A stretch of DNA of 64,000 bases from Phycisphaerae bacterium. Its GTDB lineage: Bacteria; Planctomycetota; Phycisphaerae; Sedimentisphaerales; UBA12454. The position numbers were made by a program, and so were the translations under genes. The notes below the pieces were generated by a model, which made no database searches, was not told where the DNA came from, and saw only the letters and a list, made by a program, of their open reading frames with translations. The DNA lies in contig JBAZHC010000004.1 in assembly GCA_041652575.1 (NCBI GenBank), positions 124,001 to 188,000 of the forward strand, written 5' to 3'. Below, in pieces: positions 16,527-26,357 of the stretch (the stretch's first letter is position 1; each line of letters begins with the position of its first letter).

Positions 16527-17169
16527 GGACAAACTCGCCGCCGAAAGGCAATTAATGGTTCGGAACCATTTGAAAAAACGGGACATTACCGACCCGGCCG
16601 TACTCAATGCCATGGCCGATGTGCCGAGGGAAAAATTCATACCTGCCGAGCATCTCAAGCAGGCTTATGATGACGGACCGTTGTCAATCGGCCATGACCA
16701 GACAATAAGCCAGCCGTATATTGTCGCTTTGATGACACAGGAATTGAAGGTCGATAAAAACTGCGATGTTCTCGAAATCGGCACAGGCAGCGGCTACCAG
16801 ACGGCGATAATCGCAAAACTTGCCAAAGATGTCTTCACAATCGAAAGAATAGAACCTCTTTCCATAAAAGCCCGGCGAATTTTGACGGATTTGAATATTA
16901 CAAATGTAAAATTTCATATCGGCGACGGAACATGCGGCTGGCCTGAAGACAAAAAATTTGATAGAATCATAATTACCGCAGCCGCCGCCAAAATGCCGCG
17001 GCCGCTACTCGAACAATTAAAAACAGGCGGCCTCGCCGTTATGCCAATGGGCGCCGAATATGTACAGGAACTTATAGTAATGGAAAAGACAGACGACGGC
17101 TTGAAAATAAAATCCGTCTGCGGCTGCAGATTTGTAAGACTCATAGGAAAGTTTGGCTGCGCAGAATAA
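16507..17169 (+). CDS. pcm: Protein-L-isoaspartate O-methyltransferase
   Basis: About 220 residues with the PCMT features DGPLSIGHDQTISQPYIVA and the SAM-binding motif EIGTGSGYQTAI near residue 90. It methylates abnormal isoaspartyl residues as a protein-repair step. The ATG at 16507 (MQQENEK) is chosen; an in-frame TTG at 16471 would add 12 residues but overlaps the divergent promoter. Two bases separate its stop from the recG start, so the two are probably co-transcribed. Confidence 0.94.
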   Translation: MQQENEKDKLAAERQLMVRNHLKKRDITDPAVLNAMADVPREKFIPAEHLKQAYDDGPLSIGHDQTISQPYIVALMTQELKVDKNCDVLEIGTGSGYQTAIIAKLAKDVFTIERIEPLSIKARRILTDLNITNVKFHIGDGTCGWPEDKKFDRIIITAAAAKMPRPLLEQLKTGGLAVMPMGAEYVQELIVMEKTDDGLKIKSVCGCRFVRLIGKFGCAE

Positions 17170-17171
17170 AT

Positions 17172-19253
17172 ATGACAGAAAAAACTTCGAATAATATCAG
17201 CCTTGATATGCCCGTACAGTTTTTAAAGGGCGTCGGCCCCGCAAGGGCCCAAACCTTTGCTAAACTGGAGGTCAAAACCGCTGCCGACCTGCTCGAATAT
17301 TACCCGAGAGAATGGTACTTTGCCCCGCCTCCGGTCAAAATAGAGCAGCTTAAACCTGACCATATCGTTACCCTGGCCGGTTTCATCGAAAGCACCGACT
17401 GGCAGGCATGGCGGAAGCCGCCGTATTTCGAGGCCTACGTCAATGACGATACCGGCGTATGCAGGATTATCTGGTTCCACGGCAGATTTCTGCAGGACAA
17501 AATTACACCCGGCGCAAAAATTGTAGTCTGGGGCAAAACCACGCTTTACAAGCACCAGCTTCAGCTTACAAATCCGAAATTTATAATCGTCGAAGAAGAC
17601 GAAATAATCGCCGATAGTTTCAGCGGCCCGGTTTATCCGGCAACGGCAAATCTTTCCAGCGGTCAGATGAAAAAAATAGTTCACGATTCGCTCGACAAGC
17701 TCGTTGAATCGGTGCCGGAATTTTTCGACGCCGGCTTTCTGAAAAAAGCGAATCTCATCGGCCGCCAAAAAGCCTTTAAACAAATACATAATCCCCTGGA
17801 CGAAACGCAGATTGCCGAGGCCAAACGCAGATTAAAATACGATGAATTATTTTTAATGCAGACCGCTCTTGCGCTGCGACGCTATAAAGTCAGGAATTTC
17901 GAAAAAGCCGTTGCCCTGAAATGCACCGACCAAATCGACAGCAGGATAAGAAAAAGATTTCCCTTCCTGCTTACCGAAGACCAGGACAGGGTAATTGAAG
18001 AAATCACCGCCGATTTGGCAAAAACCGTCCCCATGAACCGTCTCCTGCAGGGCGATGTCGGCAGCGGAAAAACCGTTGTCGCTCTTTATGCCGCCCTGGC
18101 CGCTATCGCCAATAAACAGCAGGCCGCGATAATGGCACCTACGGAAATCCTTGCTGCGCAACACTTTACGAGTATTGAGCGATACCTGAAAAACAGCAGT
18201 GTAAAAAGAGTCCTTATTACCGGCGGCCTCACAGGTGAAAAAAGAAAAGAAATTATTGATAGTATAAAATCAGGCGATACCAATATTGTCGTCGGCACTG
18301 TCGCACTTTTGCAGGAAGATATTAAATTTGCCGACCTTGCCCTTGTAGTAATCGATGAGCAGCATAAATTCGGCGTCCATCAGCGGGCCGGCCTGCGAAA
18401 AGATACGACCCCCCACTGTCTTGTCATGACGGCAACTCCGATACCGAGAACGCTTGCGATGACGGTCTTCGGCGATTTGGATATATCGATAATAAAACAC
18501 TCTCCGCCCGGCAGAGGCGAGGTAATCACAAGATACATCCAGCCGAAAGATTTGCCCAAGGCCTACGAATTTATTCGTGAAAGACTCAAGGCGAAAAAGC
18601 AGGTCTTCTTTGTCTATCCGAGAATCGTTGACAGCGAAAATGGCGATGTCAAAGCCGCCATTGCCGAATATGAAAACCTCAGCAAGAAAATCTTTCCGGA
18701 ATTCAAGGTAGGTCTTCTGCACGGCCAGATGTCCGGCGCAGACAAACAGAAAATAATGGATGATTTCCGCAAGGGTAAAATCCACTGCCTCGTCTCAACG
18801 GTTCTGATAGAAGTCGGCATTGATGTCCCGAACGCGACAATAATGGTTATCGAGGAGGCCGACAGGTTTGGCCTTGCGCAACTGCATCAGCTTCGCGGCC
18901 GGATAGCGAGAAGCTCGTCGAAATCATACTGCCTGCTGGTTGCCCAGACCGAAAACGAAACAGCGAAAAGCAGGCTTGAAATAATGGAACGCAGCAATGA
19001 CGGTTTTGAAATCGCCGAGCACGATTTGAAGCTTCGCGGGCCGGGTGAGCTTTTGAGCGCACGTCAGCACGGCCTGCCCGACCTGAAAATCGCGAATATA
19101 ATCGACGATTCCGATCTGTTGGTTATGGCAAGAAAAGATGCTTTTGAGCTTGTCGAAAAGGACCCGATGCTCACATCGGCCGGACATAAGAATATTCGCA
19201 CCGAACTTATCCGCAAATTCAGCGGAAGCCTGACGCTGGTCGATGTGGCCTGA
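17172..19253 (+). CDS. recG: ATP-dependent DNA helicase RecG
   Basis: A 693-residue superfamily-2 helicase of normal length. The N-terminal wedge domain starts with FLKGVGPARA. The motor has Walker A GDVGSGKT near residue 295, DEQHKFGVHQR (motif II plus the RecG-specific loop), TATPIPRTLAMT, and GRIARSSSKSYC (motif VI). It rewinds and reverses stalled replication forks. Lys replaces the more common Arg in DEQH(K)FG, a conservative change. Confidence 0.97.
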   Translation: MTEKTSNNISLDMPVQFLKGVGPARAQTFAKLEVKTAADLLEYYPREWYFAPPPVKIEQLKPDHIVTLAGFIESTDWQAWRKPPYFEAYVNDDTGVCRIIWFHGRFLQDKITPGAKIVVWGKTTLYKHQLQLTNPKFIIVEEDEIIADSFSGPVYPATANLSSGQMKKIVHDSLDKLVESVPEFFDAGFLKKANLIGRQKAFKQIHNPLDETQIAEAKRRLKYDELFLMQTALALRRYKVRNFEKAVALKCTDQIDSRIRKRFPFLLTEDQDRVIEEITADLAKTVPMNRLLQGDVGSGKTVVALYAALAAIANKQQAAIMAPTEILAAQHFTSIERYLKNSSVKRVLITGGLTGEKRKEIIDSIKSGDTNIVVGTVALLQEDIKFADLALVVIDEQHKFGVHQRAGLRKDTTPHCLVMTATPIPRTLAMTVFGDLDISIIKHSPPGRGEVITRYIQPKDLPKAYEFIRERLKAKKQVFFVYPRIVDSENGDVKAAIAEYENLSKKIFPEFKVGLLHGQMSGADKQKIMDDFRKGKIHCLVSTVLIEVGIDVPNATIMVIEEADRFGLAQLHQLRGRIARSSSKSYCLLVAQTENETAKSRLEIMERSNDGFEIAEHDLKLRGPGELLSARQHGLPDLKIANIIDDSDLLVMARKDAFELVEKDPMLTSAGHKNIRTELIRKFSGSLTLVDVA

Positions 19254-19332
19254 AAAATATTTAACCTTCTTGCAAAATCCGGTATTAACCCTAAAATAAC
19301 TGCTGAATTCAATTGATTATGGAGAAGTATAA

Positions 19333-20649
19333 ATGGTAAATATTTGTGATTTCGGCGCCTTCGGAGATGGAACAACCAATAACACAGAAGCTTTCTCTAA
19401 GGCTATTGAGAAATGCTCGAAAGATAAGGGCGGAAAAATAATCGTTCCTTCTGGAAAATATCTGACAGGCCCGATTTATTTAAAAAGCGATATAGACCTG
19501 CACATCGAGCAGGATGCTCTGATATTATTCAGCGATAATTTCAACGATTACCCCCCTGTTAAATCGAGATGGGAAGGCGTTGAATGTTTCGGATACTCGC
19601 CCTGCGTCTACGGCGAAAATCTGGAAAATGTTTCCATTACAGGGCCTGGAATAATTGACGGCCGAGGCTCGACCTGGTGGAAGGAATTTAAAAAACGCAA
19701 ACAGGGATCTAAGGAACCCTCTTCCACCCGTGACAAAGAATTCGTAAAACTTAACAGCGATATCGACCTTTCCGATTGCGGCGGAGGCGGCATCAATTCC
19801 TTCTTTTTCAGACCGCCGTTAATACAGTTTAATAATTGCTCGAATGTGCTGCTCGATGGCTTTACGGCCCGCAATTCTCCTTTTTGGAATACACACATTC
19901 TTTACTGCAAAAATGTTGTAATAAAAAACACAACATTTCAAAATCCCGATGACGGCTGCAATGGCGACGGCCTTGATATTGACTCCTGTAACGGCGTCCG
20001 GATTTTTGACTGTAATTTCGATGTAAACGATGACTGCCTTTGTTTTAAATCCGGCATTGGCAAAGACGGAATGCGAGTAAACAAACCCTGCGAAAACGTT
20101 GCCGTAAAGAACTGTAAAATGCTGCGCGGCCACGGCAGTGTCGTTATGGGTTCTGAAACTGCCGCCGGCATTAAAAATATAGAAATCTCGGATTGTGTTT
20201 TCAACGGCACTGACCGCGGCATCAGGCTCAAATCCCGCCGCGGAAGAGCCGGAACAGTGGAAAATATTACGCTTAACAACATCACTATGAATGGCGTGGG
20301 CTGCCCGATAGTTATGAATTTATATTATGAATGCGGCGCAAAGCCCGAAGAAATCCAGGCTCTTTCAGACCGCAATCCGAGACCTGTAACAAAAACCACA
20401 CCTTGCCTTAGAAACGTAAAAATAATAAATGTTACCGCCAATAATGCTCAAACCGCGGCAGCCGTCTTTTTGGGCCTGCCCGAAAGTCCCATTGAAAATG
20501 TATTGTTTGAAAATGTAAAAATAACAATGGCCAAAGACTGTAAACCCGGCCGTCCTGCTATGGCCTTTGGAATGGAAGAAATGCAGGGTCAGGGACTCAT
20601 TGCCGACTGCGTGAAAAGCTTTACCCAGCGAAATACCCACATACAATAA
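19333..20649 (+). CDS. GH28 family polygalacturonase-like enzyme, apparently cytoplasmic
   Basis: A 438-residue right-handed beta-helix glycosidase. All GH28 catalytic signatures are present: N210-G-D212, D233-D234, G266-H267-G268 and R298-L-K300. The N-terminus NICDFGAFGDG is the usual start of the fold, with no signal peptide before it. The enzyme therefore probably acts on imported oligogalacturonides or related oligomers, as an exo-acting hydrolase. GGAGAAG lies just before the ATG. It converges on the GH127 gene and ABC importer operon and so likely forms part of the same pectin/arabinan use pathway. Confidence 0.92.
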   Translation: MVNICDFGAFGDGTTNNTEAFSKAIEKCSKDKGGKIIVPSGKYLTGPIYLKSDIDLHIEQDALILFSDNFNDYPPVKSRWEGVECFGYSPCVYGENLENVSITGPGIIDGRGSTWWKEFKKRKQGSKEPSSTRDKEFVKLNSDIDLSDCGGGGINSFFFRPPLIQFNNCSNVLLDGFTARNSPFWNTHILYCKNVVIKNTTFQNPDDGCNGDGLDIDSCNGVRIFDCNFDVNDDCLCFKSGIGKDGMRVNKPCENVAVKNCKMLRGHGSVVMGSETAAGIKNIEISDCVFNGTDRGIRLKSRRGRAGTVENITLNNITMNGVGCPIVMNLYYECGAKPEEIQALSDRNPRPVTKTTPCLRNVKIINVTANNAQTAAAVFLGLPESPIENVLFENVKITMAKDCKPGRPAMAFGMEEMQGQGLIADCVKSFTQRNTHIQ

Positions 20650-20689
20650 ATGTAAATCATCGCGGCTGAAAAAACTCAGGCTACCTCAC

Positions 20690-20788
20690 AACATTTAGGC
20701 GTGACCCGCTAACTCATAATATGTGGGTCATACGAGCCGACATATAAATATGATTTTATTGAGTCATCTATTGTTTTACCTAAATGTT
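20690..20788. other. Nested inverted repeats in the GH28/GH127 convergent gap
   Basis: The 203-base gap 20650-20852 has no gene. It holds AACATTTAGG (20690-20699) paired with CCTAAATGTT (20779-20788), a perfect 10-bp inverted repeat. Nested inside is TGACCC (20702-20707) with GGGTCA (20725-20730). There is no T-run, so it is not a standard intrinsic terminator; it may still end both convergent transcripts or be a relic of a small mobile repeat. Confidence 0.5.
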
Positions 20789-20852
20789 AAGCTATTATGC
20801 AGCCTGTTTCAAGATATGCCTAATTGTCGATGAATATTTGTTCCGCAGGCCA

Positions 20853-22799
20853 TTAATTTCTCAGCAATGGGAATTCGGTAATTCGCAAATGTGTGCAGCC
20901 ATAGGGAACCAGCGTTAAGTTTTCGAGAGGTTCGTTGGAATCCACAGGGCTTTGCGGCAAAGGACCGGCTGCATTGGTTTCAATTATCCATTGAGGCAAT
21001 CGTTTTCCTTTGACAGATGCTTCAAGGGGAGCGTATTTTGATGAAAATGGATAATTACCGGCTGGTCTTTCCCGGAAGGTCAATGACTTTGCAGTATCAT
21101 TGGTATCTATCGCAACCGCGTAATTCCAGGCGGACGCGGGATATACTTCCCAGTCTGCGTGCGGAAGTTTGCCCTTGAGCAGTTTCCAGTTCTCGGCGAT
21201 TTTCAAAACATAAACAATCGGGCCACGCTCAATCGAAACGCCGTTATGATATCTTCGCTGAGTTCTTACCGGCATCGGCAGTTGAAGCGTCAATTTCGTC
21301 GTTCCTTTCCATTGTCTCTGGATAGGATAAAAAATTCCCGGTTTGGGCGTGACGGGTTTTTCATTTTCTATCGTTAATCGAGGTTTCTGCGTCCATTGTG
21401 GTATTCGCAAATAAAGTGTGAACGTGACAGCATTTTTCGTTTTGACGGTAAATGAAAGCTTATCACTGAATGGATAATCAGTTTTTAATTCTACTTCAAC
21501 CGGAATCCCATTTACTTCAGTTTTTACGATACTCGGCGCATAAGCCACTGCCGCCAGACCATTATCTCCTTTTTTCATCCACAGATGAGACGCAAATTTC
21601 GGCCAGGCCTGGTGCATATTCGATGTACAGCAGCCATAACACGGCTCCAGGCCGAAAGTGCCTGAATCAGGAAAGTTTACGGTGTAAATTGCAGGACTTT
21701 TTGCAGCGCAGATGACCTGATTGGCCTGCTGGTCGAATTGATGAGCCCACATATCAGGCTTGAAAGTTGCAGGCAGATTATTAAACGCTATTCGTTCGAG
21801 CCTGTCGCCAAATTGCGGATTGCCAAGCAAACTTAACAGAGTCTCCATTGAAAACATATATTCGGCTACAGTGCAAAGTTCGGTTCCCTGTGAAGGATTT
21901 AGTCCGGCATAATGTTCGTCGCAGGTAAAGATGCCCGTCGCTTGGCCGTGATATTTGTCCAGCGTAGCGATTGCGTTATAAACTTCATCGCGGTCTGTAG
22001 GATCGTGAGACTGTCGATACCAGAGAGGATAAGCCTTGAGCGACATCGCGTTGTTTACGCCATGAGTGGAATAATTTATGTCCGCAGGCAGCATTTTTTC
22101 TTTGTATTTAAAATCAGCGAAATGCTCTTTCCAGTCAAGGCCCTGCTTATGCACTTTCGCCGCCAGTTCAAGAAGCCATGGCTGCGGGTTTCTGTCATAG
22201 AGCCAATAAACCGAAAGGACTAAATCGCCCCATCTTGGCTTTGACCAGTCGAACAATGGTTTGCTGTCAAGCAGCGTATTGAGTTTTTGGCAGCATCGTA
22301 TCATTGCCGGCACAACGCGAGGGTCTCCGCTCGCCTGGGCGTACTGTGACATAGCTTTTAAAATTATAAATTCAGGCCAGGGGTCGTAAGCCTGACGGTC
22401 TTTAGCCTGAATAGGACCAAGCCAGCCGTCAGGTTGCTGATGAATTATGATATAATCAATCCATCGGCGCACTTTTGTTTTCAGGACACTATCATCAAGA
22501 AGATATGCAAGCGGTACAACACCATCGAGCCAATAAGGGCCGCGTTCCCATCCTTCGGCGTTTCCGCCAATCCAGCCGCTTTGTGCGATATCAGGCCAGA
22601 ATTCATCGAGATGGCCGCTAAGTCCATTTGCCTGAATACGAAGCTGATTTTTCAGCCAGCCGGAAGGCTTAATTTCACCAAGCGGCAATGGCTTAAAAAA
22701 AACAGGCAGCAAGACCGAATTATCGTCCGCTGCCTGTGCTAAAGTTCCTGATGCAATAACAAATAATGTAAAAGCAATTTTTTTTATAATCTGTTTCAT
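20853..22799 (-). CDS. GH127/GH146-type beta-L-arabinofuranosidase (DUF1680 family), secreted
   Basis: A 648-residue protein with a signal peptide (residues 1-23, cleavage after AQA). The (alpha/alpha)6 catalytic domain carries the zinc-cysteine site of the family: E307-L-C309 and the CC pair C390-C391 in CYGCCTSN. In known GH127 enzymes one of these Cys is the nucleophile. It should release L-arabinofuranose from arabinan or glycoprotein side chains in the periplasm. It is the last gene of the operon ATPase-permease-SBP-GH127, so its product is probably a substrate of that importer. Confidence 0.92.
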   Translation of the reverse strand: MKQIIKKIAFTLFVIASGTLAQAADDNSVLLPVFFKPLPLGEIKPSGWLKNQLRIQANGLSGHLDEFWPDIAQSGWIGGNAEGWERGPYWLDGVVPLAYLLDDSVLKTKVRRWIDYIIIHQQPDGWLGPIQAKDRQAYDPWPEFIILKAMSQYAQASGDPRVVPAMIRCCQKLNTLLDSKPLFDWSKPRWGDLVLSVYWLYDRNPQPWLLELAAKVHKQGLDWKEHFADFKYKEKMLPADINYSTHGVNNAMSLKAYPLWYRQSHDPTDRDEVYNAIATLDKYHGQATGIFTCDEHYAGLNPSQGTELCTVAEYMFSMETLLSLLGNPQFGDRLERIAFNNLPATFKPDMWAHQFDQQANQVICAAKSPAIYTVNFPDSGTFGLEPCYGCCTSNMHQAWPKFASHLWMKKGDNGLAAVAYAPSIVKTEVNGIPVEVELKTDYPFSDKLSFTVKTKNAVTFTLYLRIPQWTQKPRLTIENEKPVTPKPGIFYPIQRQWKGTTKLTLQLPMPVRTQRRYHNGVSIERGPIVYVLKIAENWKLLKGKLPHADWEVYPASAWNYAVAIDTNDTAKSLTFRERPAGNYPFSSKYAPLEASVKGKRLPQWIIETNAAGPLPQSPVDSNEPLENLTLVPYGCTHLRITEFPLLRN

Positions 22800-22812
22800 T
22801 CAATTAAAATAC

Positions 22813-23784
22813 TTATTCGCTAAGCCATTCGCCGCCGGCGTCGATATTTTCTTTCGTAAAGATGCGTGATTTAATTGTAATATCTTTTGGAACTGTCTTG
22901 CCGTTCAAAATTTCCATTGCAGCTTCTACTGCTTCTTTACCGCCCGTTGGGTACTCAAAACTCACAGACAGCAATCCCTGTTTAACGTAAGCCTGGCCTT
23001 CCTGCTGAAGCGCATCGATACCGACAAAAATTATGTCCTTCTCTCTGCCTGCCGCCTGAGCCGCAAGATACGCACCGTGAGCACCGGCGTCATTATGCGC
23101 GTAAACAAGGTCTATTTGCGGAAATCTCGCGAGAGCAGATTCCATTTCCTTGCGTGCATTAGGCTCAAGCCACTTCATATCGACATCGAATATTATCTCT
23201 ATACCATTGCTGCCCTTTATGGCTTCACGAAAACCGGCGTGCCTCTCCTGTGCAGGCGGCGTAGTCATCAGGCCTCTTAATTCAACTACTTTGCCTTTTC
23301 CGCCGAGTTTTTCAACAATCCACTTACCTGCAGCTTTGCCTATTTTTGTATTATCAGCGCCGACGAAACAGGTATATTTGTCACCAACGACTTTTCTGTC
23401 CAGAATAATAACTGGAATGCCCTTATCAATGGCCGTAGCGACCACGGGCGTAAGCGGAGCAGCCTCTTTGGGCGAAATAATTATAAGATTAACGCCGGCA
23501 CTTATAAACTCCTCCATCTGTGCCTGCTGCCTGAGAGTATCATTCTGAGCATCTTTGAATACAACCTCAATTTCCGGATGCTGCTCGGCAGCCATTTTGA
23601 CATCGGCATTCTGCTGAACGCGATAAGGCTCGCCCAGATTGCACTGACTCATTCCAATAATCCATTTGGCTTTCGTTTCTGCCGCCCCAGGCTGGCCAGG
23701 AGCTGTGGTTTGCGGAGTTTTTTTCGCACAGCCCGCCAAAATCAAAACCGCTGAAAACATAATTAACAAAAAAAGTTTTTTCAT
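22813..23784 (-). CDS. Sugar ABC transporter substrate-binding lipoprotein (YtfQ/RbsB-like)
   Basis: 323 residues with lipobox LAGC at about residue 19 and a two-lobe periplasmic-binding fold of the Peripla_BP_4 group (IGMSQCNLGEPYR at the start of the mature domain; VIILDRKV; HAGFREAI). The details resemble furanose-binding proteins such as YtfQ, which suits an arabinofuranose-releasing GH127 downstream, but specificity is an inference. AAGGGAATG precedes the ATG. It follows the permease gene with a 24-base gap. Confidence 0.88.
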   Translation of the reverse strand: MKKLFLLIMFSAVLILAGCAKKTPQTTAPGQPGAAETKAKWIIGMSQCNLGEPYRVQQNADVKMAAEQHPEIEVVFKDAQNDTLRQQAQMEEFISAGVNLIIISPKEAAPLTPVVATAIDKGIPVIILDRKVVGDKYTCFVGADNTKIGKAAGKWIVEKLGGKGKVVELRGLMTTPPAQERHAGFREAIKGSNGIEIIFDVDMKWLEPNARKEMESALARFPQIDLVYAHNDAGAHGAYLAAQAAGREKDIIFVGIDALQQEGQAYVKQGLLSVSFEYPTGGKEAVEAAMEILNGKTVPKDITIKSRIFTKENIDAGGEWLSE

Positions 23785-23808
23785 TTCATTCCCTTTCAGT
23801 ATGAAAAT

Positions 23809-24804
23809 CTATTTCTTACTTTTTTGCAGCAAAACAGCCGCTATTATAATTGCACCCGTAAGCATTAATCTTTTATCTTCGCCTACAGCGTTAATACTTA
23901 GAATCTTTTCGAGATATCCGATTGTCAGAACTCCTATAAGGGTCAGCCAAATACTTCCCTTTCCGCCCTGCAGGCTCGTTCCGCCTATTACAACCATCGC
24001 GATAGCTGACAATTCATAAGCAACCCCTGCTTCAGGATCGCCCTGCAGTTCCTGAGCGGCCTGGCATATTCCCGCTACCGCGCAGAAAAGACCGCTCATT
24101 CCATAAGCAAGAATCTTAGTCATCGCGACAGGAACTCCCGATAGCCTTGCGGCTTCTTCATTGCCGCCAATCGCATAGATATACCTGCCATATCTGAGTT
24201 TAACCAGCAGCAGCCACGAAATAAGCAAACATACAAGAAAAATAATTGTAACAACAGTAATATTGTTGCCCATAATTTTTGAGCTAATAGAATTGAAAAT
24301 TGCAGGCACATCGACATATTTATATGAGCCGTCGGCCTGTTGAACTGCGGTGGAAATCTTTTGGCCGCCTGAAACCCATTTTGCAACTCCCCGGGCGAAC
24401 ACCATCATCGCCAAAGTAGCGATAAAAGGTTGAATTTTAAATCTCGCGATAAACGCACCGGAGCATACACCGCAAAGTGTGCCAATACAAATGCAGCCGA
24501 TTACTGCAACGAAAGGATTAATACCTTTATGAATTGTAAACAGCGAAAAGCAAACCGCTGTCAGGGCAAGAATACTTCCTACTGAAAGGTCGATGCCGCC
24601 TGAAATAATTACCATTGTCATGCCGCAGGCAAGAATGCCATAAACTGATACGGCTCGAAGCATATCGCGATGAGTCCCCCATTTGAAAAACGCACCGTCA
24701 GCATTAAAGAGAAGGCCGATAACAAAAATAATTAACAGAGCACCCATCGCCCTGGTAACCGGAGAAGTTAGCCATGAGTTCGACAAATTTGCCGTCTTTT
24801 TCAC
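23809..24804 (-). CDS. Sugar ABC transporter permease (RbsC/AraH/YtfT family)
   Basis: About 331 residues with eight to ten hydrophobic segments and the family loop GGIDLSVGSILAL near residue 72, plus VIGGTSLQGGKGS near the C-terminus. It forms the membrane channel of a ribose-type importer. The start is placed at the GTG at 24804 (VKKTANLS) because GAAAGGG lies six bases upstream; a TTG at 24822 has no ribosome site. It is encoded between the ATPase and the binding protein. Confidence 0.9.
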   Translation of the reverse strand: MKKTANLSNSWLTSPVTRAMGALLIIFVIGLLFNADGAFFKWGTHRDMLRAVSVYGILACGMTMVIISGGIDLSVGSILALTAVCFSLFTIHKGINPFVAVIGCICIGTLCGVCSGAFIARFKIQPFIATLAMMVFARGVAKWVSGGQKISTAVQQADGSYKYVDVPAIFNSISSKIMGNNITVVTIIFLVCLLISWLLLVKLRYGRYIYAIGGNEEAARLSGVPVAMTKILAYGMSGLFCAVAGICQAAQELQGDPEAGVAYELSAIAMVVIGGTSLQGGKGSIWLTLIGVLTIGYLEKILSINAVGEDKRLMLTGAIIIAAVLLQKSKK

Positions 24805-24830
24805 TGCTTTCCCTTTCTTCAATAAAACTA

Positions 24831-26354
24831 TCAGCCCATCGCAGCCTGGAGAATCTTCTCCTGGCTTGCATCGGACGCAGTAAACTGGGCCGTTATTCTG
24901 CCGCGATGCATTACTATTATCCTGTCACTCATCGCCAGCAATTCAGGCATTTCAGAAGTAATTAAAACTATGGCAATGCCCTGCGCCGTCCATTTATTCA
25001 TCAATTCATATATCTCGTGCTTTGCGCCGACATCCACGCCGCGGGTAGGCTCATCCAGAAAGAAAACCTTCGGCTCTGTCTCAATCCATTTGGCAATTGC
25101 CACTTTTTGCTGATTGCCGCCGGACAGGGAATCAACCTGCATTGAAAGACCGGCAGCCTTTAGATTGAGCGAGCGGCTATGTCTTTGAGCGGTTTCTAAT
25201 TCTTTCGCCGGCCTAAGCCAGAGGCCGGGAGAAAATTTCTTCAACGCCGCCAGAGTCGTATTATGAACTATATTCATACCGAGCACAAGGCCGGTCGTTT
25301 TGCGGTCATTAGTCAGAAGCGACAATCCCTTTTCAATTGCTTTTGACGGCATTGTCGGAATATAAGGCTTGCCGTTCAGTTCGATATTTCCCTGTGCATT
25401 TTTCCCGTAAGTACCGAATAATCCGTTAAGCAGTTCGCTGTTGCCTGAACCCTGGAGTCCTGCGATACCGAGAATTTCGCCTGCGCTTACGGAAAATGAA
25501 ACATTCGAAACTGCAGGGGCAGGCTTGCCTGCAGGGTCAGCTACCGTAAAATCCTTTACGTTTAATGCGATATCGCCTTTCCGGCCCTGATGCCTGGGAA
25601 ACTGCTGATTAAGTTCACGACCAACCATCCACTGAATCAATTTTGCCTGGTTTAATTCAGAAGTGGCGGCAGTTCCAATATATTTGCCGTCTCTCAGTAC
25701 CGTAATGCGGTCGGCTATCCTGTATATCTCCTCCATCTTGTGAGTGATATATACAATACCGCAGCCGTTTTGTTTCAGCTTGGCGATTATCGAAAACAGT
25801 TTCTCAACCTCGACATCCGTTAACGCGCTTGTCGGCTCATCCATTACAATTATCCTGCAGTCAAACGCAAGAGCCTTGCATATCTCTATCATCTGCTGAG
25901 TGCTGAGCGGGTAATCTTCCACTTTGCGCGATACATCAATGTTGAGTCCCATTTCTTCAAGAAGCCGGCGAACCTTATTAGCCATCGCTTTTTTTGCAAG
26001 CCATTGCCAGCAGCTTTTTTCACGGCCGAGAAAGATGTTTTCCGCAACCGTCATAGTCGGGACAAGAGAAAGTTCCTGATGGATTACGGTAATTCCTACA
26101 GCCGCCGCTTCGTGAATCGAGGAAAATTTGATTGGTTTCGAATCTACCTTAATAGTGCCGAAATAATCCGTGTAAACGCCGGCAAGGATTTTTATCAGCG
26201 TACTTTTACCTGCTCCGTTTTCGCCGGCAAGGATATGAACTTCGCCGCTGTTTAATTCAAACTGCGCATTGGCCAACACCTGTACGCCGGAAAAACTCTT
26301 GAAGATACCGGTCATAGAAAGCAACTGTTTACCATGTTGATTAGGAGAATTCAT
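24831..26354 (-). CDS. Sugar ABC transporter ATP-binding protein (RbsA/MglA family)
   Basis: 507 residues with two ABC domains. The first has Walker A GENGAGKST near residue 42 and Walker B VMDEPTSAL. The second has a degenerate Walker A (GLQGSGNSE), as normal in this family, followed by LSGGNQQKV and FLDEPTRGVDVGAKHE. It energises import of a pentose or galactose-like sugar. It is the first intact gene of the operon; a predicted promoter and operator lie about 150-200 bases upstream (26508-26554). No strong ribosome site is visible. Confidence 0.93.
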   Translation of the reverse strand: MNSPNQHGKQLLSMTGIFKSFSGVQVLANAQFELNSGEVHILAGENGAGKSTLIKILAGVYTDYFGTIKVDSKPIKFSSIHEAAAVGITVIHQELSLVPTMTVAENIFLGREKSCWQWLAKKAMANKVRRLLEEMGLNIDVSRKVEDYPLSTQQMIEICKALAFDCRIIVMDEPTSALTDVEVEKLFSIIAKLKQNGCGIVYITHKMEEIYRIADRITVLRDGKYIGTAATSELNQAKLIQWMVGRELNQQFPRHQGRKGDIALNVKDFTVADPAGKPAPAVSNVSFSVSAGEILGIAGLQGSGNSELLNGLFGTYGKNAQGNIELNGKPYIPTMPSKAIEKGLSLLTNDRKTTGLVLGMNIVHNTTLAALKKFSPGLWLRPAKELETAQRHSRSLNLKAAGLSMQVDSLSGGNQQKVAIAKWIETEPKVFFLDEPTRGVDVGAKHEIYELMNKWTAQGIAIVLITSEMPELLAMSDRIIVMHRGRITAQFTASDASQEKILQAAMG

Positions 26355-26357
26355 AAG

